Notes under the pieces: model-generated
Databases searched by the model: none
What the model saw: the letters and a program-made list of their open reading frames with translations, nothing else
What the model was told of the DNA's origin: nothing
Assembly (NCBI GenBank): GCA_041946865.1
Contig: JBHGBF010000088.1
Span: 1-18,690, forward strand
Direction: 5' to 3'
Origin: RPQK01 sp041946865
GTDB taxonomy: Bacteria; Acidobacteriota; UBA6911; RPQK01
DNA length: 18,690 nt
Program-made: the position numbers and the translations under genes
In this document: positions 15,646-18,690 of the stretch, in pieces
How the letters are laid out: the number at the start of each line of letters is the position of its first letter
How positions within the stretch are numbered: position 1 is the first letter of the stretch

Positions 15646-17004
15646 CTACTTGACCGCCTCCCGCGCTGAACCCATGGCGAGAGCCAGATCCGTCTTCGCG
15701 ACCTGGAAGTTGTACACGGCTGCAATCTGGTTGTCCTGGGCGCGTTCGAGCCGGGTTTGAGCATCGGTCACCTCCAGGCTGGTGGTCACTCCGGCCTGAT
15801 AGCGTCTCCGGGCTTGGGCCAACTCTCCTTGGGCCAATGCGACACCCTCGGCGGCCACGCGGATCTGTTCCTGAGCCGACTGGAGGTTGTCGAAAGCAAT
15901 ACGCACCTCCATCTCAATCCGGGCCTCCAGGTCGGCTGTCCGGGTGATCTCCTGTTCCAGCTGCATTTTCGCCTCGGTGCGGCGCGCGTCCCGCCTGCCG
16001 CCGTCAAATAGGGGGAGGCGCATCATAACCCCGTAAGTCCGGGTCGGGACCGCCGAGTCGAGTGCCGAGCCGATCGTCCCGTAGTCTCCAAAGGCAACGA
16101 AAGACGGCAGCCGTTCCCACTTGACTGCGCTGTGACTGAGTCGGGCCGTCCGCTCGCGCTCCCGCTGGGCTTTGAGATCCGCCCGGGTTTCCAGCGCCTT
16201 TGCCACGGCCTGCTCGAGATTCAGTTGAACCCGCTCCTGTGTAAACTGCTCGGTGATCTCGATCCTGTCGGTCAACTTGAGTCCGATGGCCTTCAGCAGA
16301 CGCAGCTCGGCAGCCCGGTACTGATTCTGAGCGACGAGGAGACGCTGGCGTTCATTGGCCAGCTGCACGCGGGCCCGGGTGACTTCTATCCCGGTACCCG
16401 TTCCTGCCTCTTTCTGACTCGCGGCCAGGTCGAGCAGCGCCGCGGCCAGGTCAACGCTGGCGCGGATTGTGTCGACACGGCTTCGAGCTTGCCAGGCCGT
16501 CAGGTAAAGGCGTGTCACTTCTCCGGCCACGACTTCCTCGGCGCTGTCCCTCTCGCTTTCAGCCGCGTCAGCCCCGGACCGGGCGGCGTTGAATCTGCGT
16601 ATTGCGCTCAAGTCAAAAACCGTCTGAGTCCCGGTCGTGCGCGCGTCGAAAGTGCTGAAAGGCCCGACGACCTCGGGGAAGGTGAACCCTGGGATGGGAA
16701 CCGAAATCCGGATGCCGAAGGCAGCCAGGTTACGAGTCTGATTTTGCTGGGCGAGGGTGGCGTCGAAATTGGGTAAAAGCGCCGCTCTCGCTTGCCTGGC
16801 CCGGGATTCGGCGATCTGGACCGCGTCGTCTGCCAGCCGCAGTCGGACATCCCCATCCGGCCCCAGCGCCATGTCTACCGCCTGCTTGAGAGTCAGCGGG
16901 ATCGGAGGCCTCCCGGACCCGGAAGAGGGAACCTGGCCTGCAACCGCCTGTATCAGGCTCATCACCAGACCCAACGACAAAACTGTCCTGTCTTTCGTCC
17001 GCAT
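15646..17004 (-). CDS. TolC-family outer-membrane efflux channel protein
   Basis: The 452-residue product is predicted to form a trimeric outer-membrane and periplasmic tunnel for the exporter. Residues 1-24 form a signal peptide (SLGLVMSLIQAVAG). The body shows two related halves of long amphipathic helices typical of the OEP family, for example RARVQLANERQRLLVAQNQY in the first half. The second half has RYQAGVTTSLEVTDAQTRL and the family-typical RIAFDNLQSAQEQI-like segment (VRIAFDNLQSAQEQI). The length is normal for the family. The ATG lies 2 bp after the tetR stop with AGGA 8 bases upstream, so the two genes are co-transcribed and probably coupled. E. coli has no TolC gene inside its ybh operon, so this cluster is self-sufficient. 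Specificity cannot be read. Confidence 0.92.
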   Translation of the reverse strand: MRTKDRTVLSLGLVMSLIQAVAGQVPSSGSGRPPIPLTLKQAVDMALGPDGDVRLRLADDAVQIAESRARQARAALLPNFDATLAQQNQTRNLAAFGIRISVPIPGFTFPEVVGPFSTFDARTTGTQTVFDLSAIRRFNAARSGADAAESERDSAEEVVAGEVTRLYLTAWQARSRVDTIRASVDLAAALLDLAASQKEAGTGTGIEVTRARVQLANERQRLLVAQNQYRAAELRLLKAIGLKLTDRIEITEQFTQERVQLNLEQAVAKALETRADLKAQRERERTARLSHSAVKWERLPSFVAFGDYGTIGSALDSAVPTRTYGVMMRLPLFDGGRRDARRTEAKMQLEQEITRTADLEARIEMEVRIAFDNLQSAQEQIRVAAEGVALAQGELAQARRRYQAGVTTSLEVTDAQTRLERAQDNQIAAVYNFQVAKTDLALAMGSAREAVK

Positions 17005-17006
17005 AT

Positions 17007-17687
17007 TCAGTCCTCGCGGAATGCTGTCGGCTTGAGAAAAGGGATGAGGCGCCCGGCTTGGTTCTGCTGGTCGCCTGGCGCGCGAAACCTGGTTCTGCCT
17101 TCGGGAGTCAAGATTCCTTCAAAGAATACGCTCAACAGCGTGGCAAAAGTCTGGCTCGAAGAAAGCGGCAACTGAGCCAGAGTTTCCGGGTTCATCACGC
17201 GCCGGATCAGTGTCGAGTAGATGATCGTCAGCAGCTGTGGATCGAGACAATCCCGGATGAAACCTTCAGAGATGCCCTGTCGAATCAGGCCCCCGAACTT
17301 CCCGAGAACCCTTTGCTGGCGCCACGCGTCAAACTCCTCCCAGACATCCATCGCGTTCCGGCGAATGTCATCGAGAACCGGCTGGCGCAACCGCATCACG
17401 TAAAAGCCGATGATCGAAAACACGGAATGGAGTTTGTCCAGGAAGCCGAGGCTCTGGTCCTCGAAGACGGCGTTGGTCGCGGCCTCAACCTCGCCGACGA
17501 TCTTCCGCATGACGGCCCGCAACAGCTCCTGCTTGCTTTTGAAGAGCCGGTAGAGGGTTTTCTTGCTCATGCCCAGCCGGTTGGCGAGATCGTCCATCGT
17601 GACCGCGCTGAAGCCGGTGGTGAAGAACATCGCATCGGCTTCCTCGACAACCCGTCGGCGGAGTTTTTCTTCGTTGCTTTTCTGCAT
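17007..17687 (-). CDS. TetR-family transcriptional regulator of the exporter cluster
   Basis: The 226-residue protein has a canonical N-terminal TetR helix-turn-helix at about residues 28-62 (AVTMDDLANRLGMSKKTLYR, then LFKSKQELL). It is followed by a helical ligand-binding and dimerisation domain without a recognisable specificity motif. It is first in the cluster, as cecR is in E. coli ybhGFSR, and its length is close to CecR, but orthology is not proven. The ATG follows AAGG 4 bases upstream, with a second AGGG further away. A promoter with inverted half-sites lies directly upstream, so it probably represses itself and the tolC-ybhG genes until an effector binds. Confidence 0.92.
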   Translation of the reverse strand: MQKSNEEKLRRRVVEEADAMFFTTGFSAVTMDDLANRLGMSKKTLYRLFKSKQELLRAVMRKIVGEVEAATNAVFEDQSLGFLDKLHSVFSIIGFYVMRLRQPVLDDIRRNAMDVWEEFDAWRQQRVLGKFGGLIRQGISEGFIRDCLDPQLLTIIYSTLIRRVMNPETLAQLPLSSSQTFATLLSVFFEGILTPEGRTRFRAPGDQQNQAGRLIPFLKPTAFRED

Positions 17688-17702
17688 GGCCTTTGCCCTT
17701 AA

Positions 17703-17736
17703 GGAAACTATACACGTTTCCGAAGTTTCCAGTCAA
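17703..17736 (-). promoter_or_regulatory. tetR promoter with overlapping GGAAAC/GTTTCC operator
   Basis: On the minus strand TTGACT (17736-17731), an 18-bp spacer and TATAGT (17712-17707) form a good sigma-70-type promoter 20 bp before the tetR ATG. Three half-sites overlay it. GGAAAC at 17730-17725 and 17721-17716 are in the spacer, and GTTTCC at 17708-17703 overlaps the -10. The last two form an inverted repeat with a 7-bp centre. This placement would let a bound TetR dimer block RNA polymerase. The -35 overlaps the stop codon of the broken upstream gene. Confidence 0.7.
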
Positions 17737-18561
17737 CCGAGCCTGGTCCGCACCACTGTAGCCGCCACGGGTGATTCCGACAAGATGTCCAAAGCCCCCG
17801 AGATCACTGCCTCAGTGAGGTTGGTGAACAGTTGGCGAATGAAGAGCGCACGTTCTCCATACGCCGGTAGTGTGATGGGCCGGAAGTCTCCCCAATGCCC
17901 TTGAGAGAGCAGTACCACGGTTGCTTGCTTATCAACGCCGCTCGTATTGACAAGTGCGATGCCGCTTTCCACCCCCTCCGAGCGACGTTCCGAGAAAACC
18001 GCTGTCGCGGCGCCCATAGCAGGGCTGGCTGCCGCTGCTGTCTCGCTCTGAATTTCCCCGGTCGCCGCGTCGACGATGCGGTAAAAGCCGGTCACCAGTA
18101 CCGGTACGTCCGACGTGACAACAGCGTACCCTTGGCGAAGTTCGTTGCCCGACTCATTGGAACGAAATTCGAGATTGTCATATGACGCAAGCGAGAGTTG
18201 CAGTTGAGCCGCTCGGTTTCCTGAAATCGTTGAGCAGCTGAAGGGGCTGGCCATTCTGATCGGAAAATTGTACGCTCGCTTCCCCGGGGATGTGGGAAGG
18301 GTTGGAGACAGTAAAGCTCGTTCTAAGCCGCCGCGTCGATCTTGACCTGCGTGCTCGAATCGCCGCCGGCCAGCCACAACCCCACTCGCTTGACAGGATA
18401 CGCGAGGTCAATGACCAAGGCTTTGTTCCGCCATTGATGCTCCCGTTATCGTCCGGGCCCCCCAAAAAGTCTCCTGAAGCCACCGTTTCAACGCTGCTCC
18501 AACAAAACAGGGGAAACGCAAAGATAAGGACGCAGACAAACGCCGCTAGACTGTTCCTCAC
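17733..18561 (-). pseudogene. Secreted hypothetical protein broken by three frameshifts
   Basis: The GTG start at 18561 has a perfect AGGAGGT five bases upstream and a clear signal peptide (SLAAFVCVLIFAFPLFCWSS). Protein-like sequence then continues through three changes of frame. The first is near 18440, into KALVIDLAYPVKRVGLWLAGG, which ends at TAG 18323-18325. The second, near 18325, leads into FTVSNPSHIPGEASVQFSDQ. The third, near 18195, leads into LASYDNLEFRSNESGNELRQ, and that frame runs to TGA at 17733. The end includes paired segments such as AVVTSDVPVLVTGFYRI and DILSESPVAATVVRTRLG, a beta-rich repeat style. The rebuilt product is about 275 residues. I do not recognise the family. 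It is either a decayed gene or a cluster of base errors. Nothing supportable was seen in 18574-18690. Confidence 0.7.
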
Positions 18562-18690
18562 AGGACACCTCCTGGGAATCAGCCTTCCACGACCTCCAAC
18601 CTCGCCGCATATGATGGTGCTTCTCAATCCATGGTAACCGCTCAGTTTTCTGCGAGCGAAGCGGCAGGCGCTTTTGGAGTTCATCCTGCC

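Overview
The window is about 60% GC and densely coded. The gene families point to a Gram-negative bacterium, most likely of the Acidobacteriota or a similar diderm lineage. The clues are a TonB-dependent receptor with an N-terminal carboxypeptidase-regulatory-like domain, a GldF-GldG fusion followed by a DUF4340 protein, and short tandem-repeat arrays between genes. The phylum is an inference from gene content; there is no rRNA or marker gene here.

Left part (1-5084): a 7-bp tandem array (1-169) abuts the 3' end of a minus-strand TonB-dependent receptor. A small plus-strand CPCC protein is divergent from it, and an alpha-glucan phosphorylase (glgP type, DUF3417 clade) follows. Middle (5112-9839, plus strand): a GldA-like ATPase, a permease fused to its GldG-like auxiliary domain, and a DUF4340 protein. 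This is a common but poorly understood membrane complex. A nested set of palindromes separates the last two genes.

Right part (9940-17687, minus strand, read right to left): TetR regulator, TolC-type outer-membrane channel, YbhG-type membrane fusion protein, two ATPases, and two permeases (YbhS and YbhR types). The order matches E. coli cecR-ybhG-ybhF-ybhS-ybhR, with two differences: a TolC-family gene sits inside the cluster, and YbhF is split into two genes. Together these would form a complete tripartite exporter spanning both membranes. The first ATPase has alanine at its H-loop histidine, so the ATPase pair is probably functionally asymmetric. A 181-bp element with 43-bp near-perfect inverted arms and a separate 12-bp palindrome lie between the fusion-protein gene and the first ATPase gene. 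They divide the cluster into two possible transcription units. The tetR promoter can be read directly (TTGACT, 18 bp, TATAGT) and is overlaid by GGAAAC/GTTTCC half-sites, which suggests autoregulation.

At the right edge (17733-18561) a secreted protein gene has an excellent ribosome binding site and signal peptide but is broken by three frameshifts. It is a pseudogene or a patch of sequence error.

No tRNA, rRNA, CRISPR array, transposase or phage gene was seen. The only stretch over 300 bp without a gene is 13965-14364, which holds the palindrome and the inverted-repeat element.
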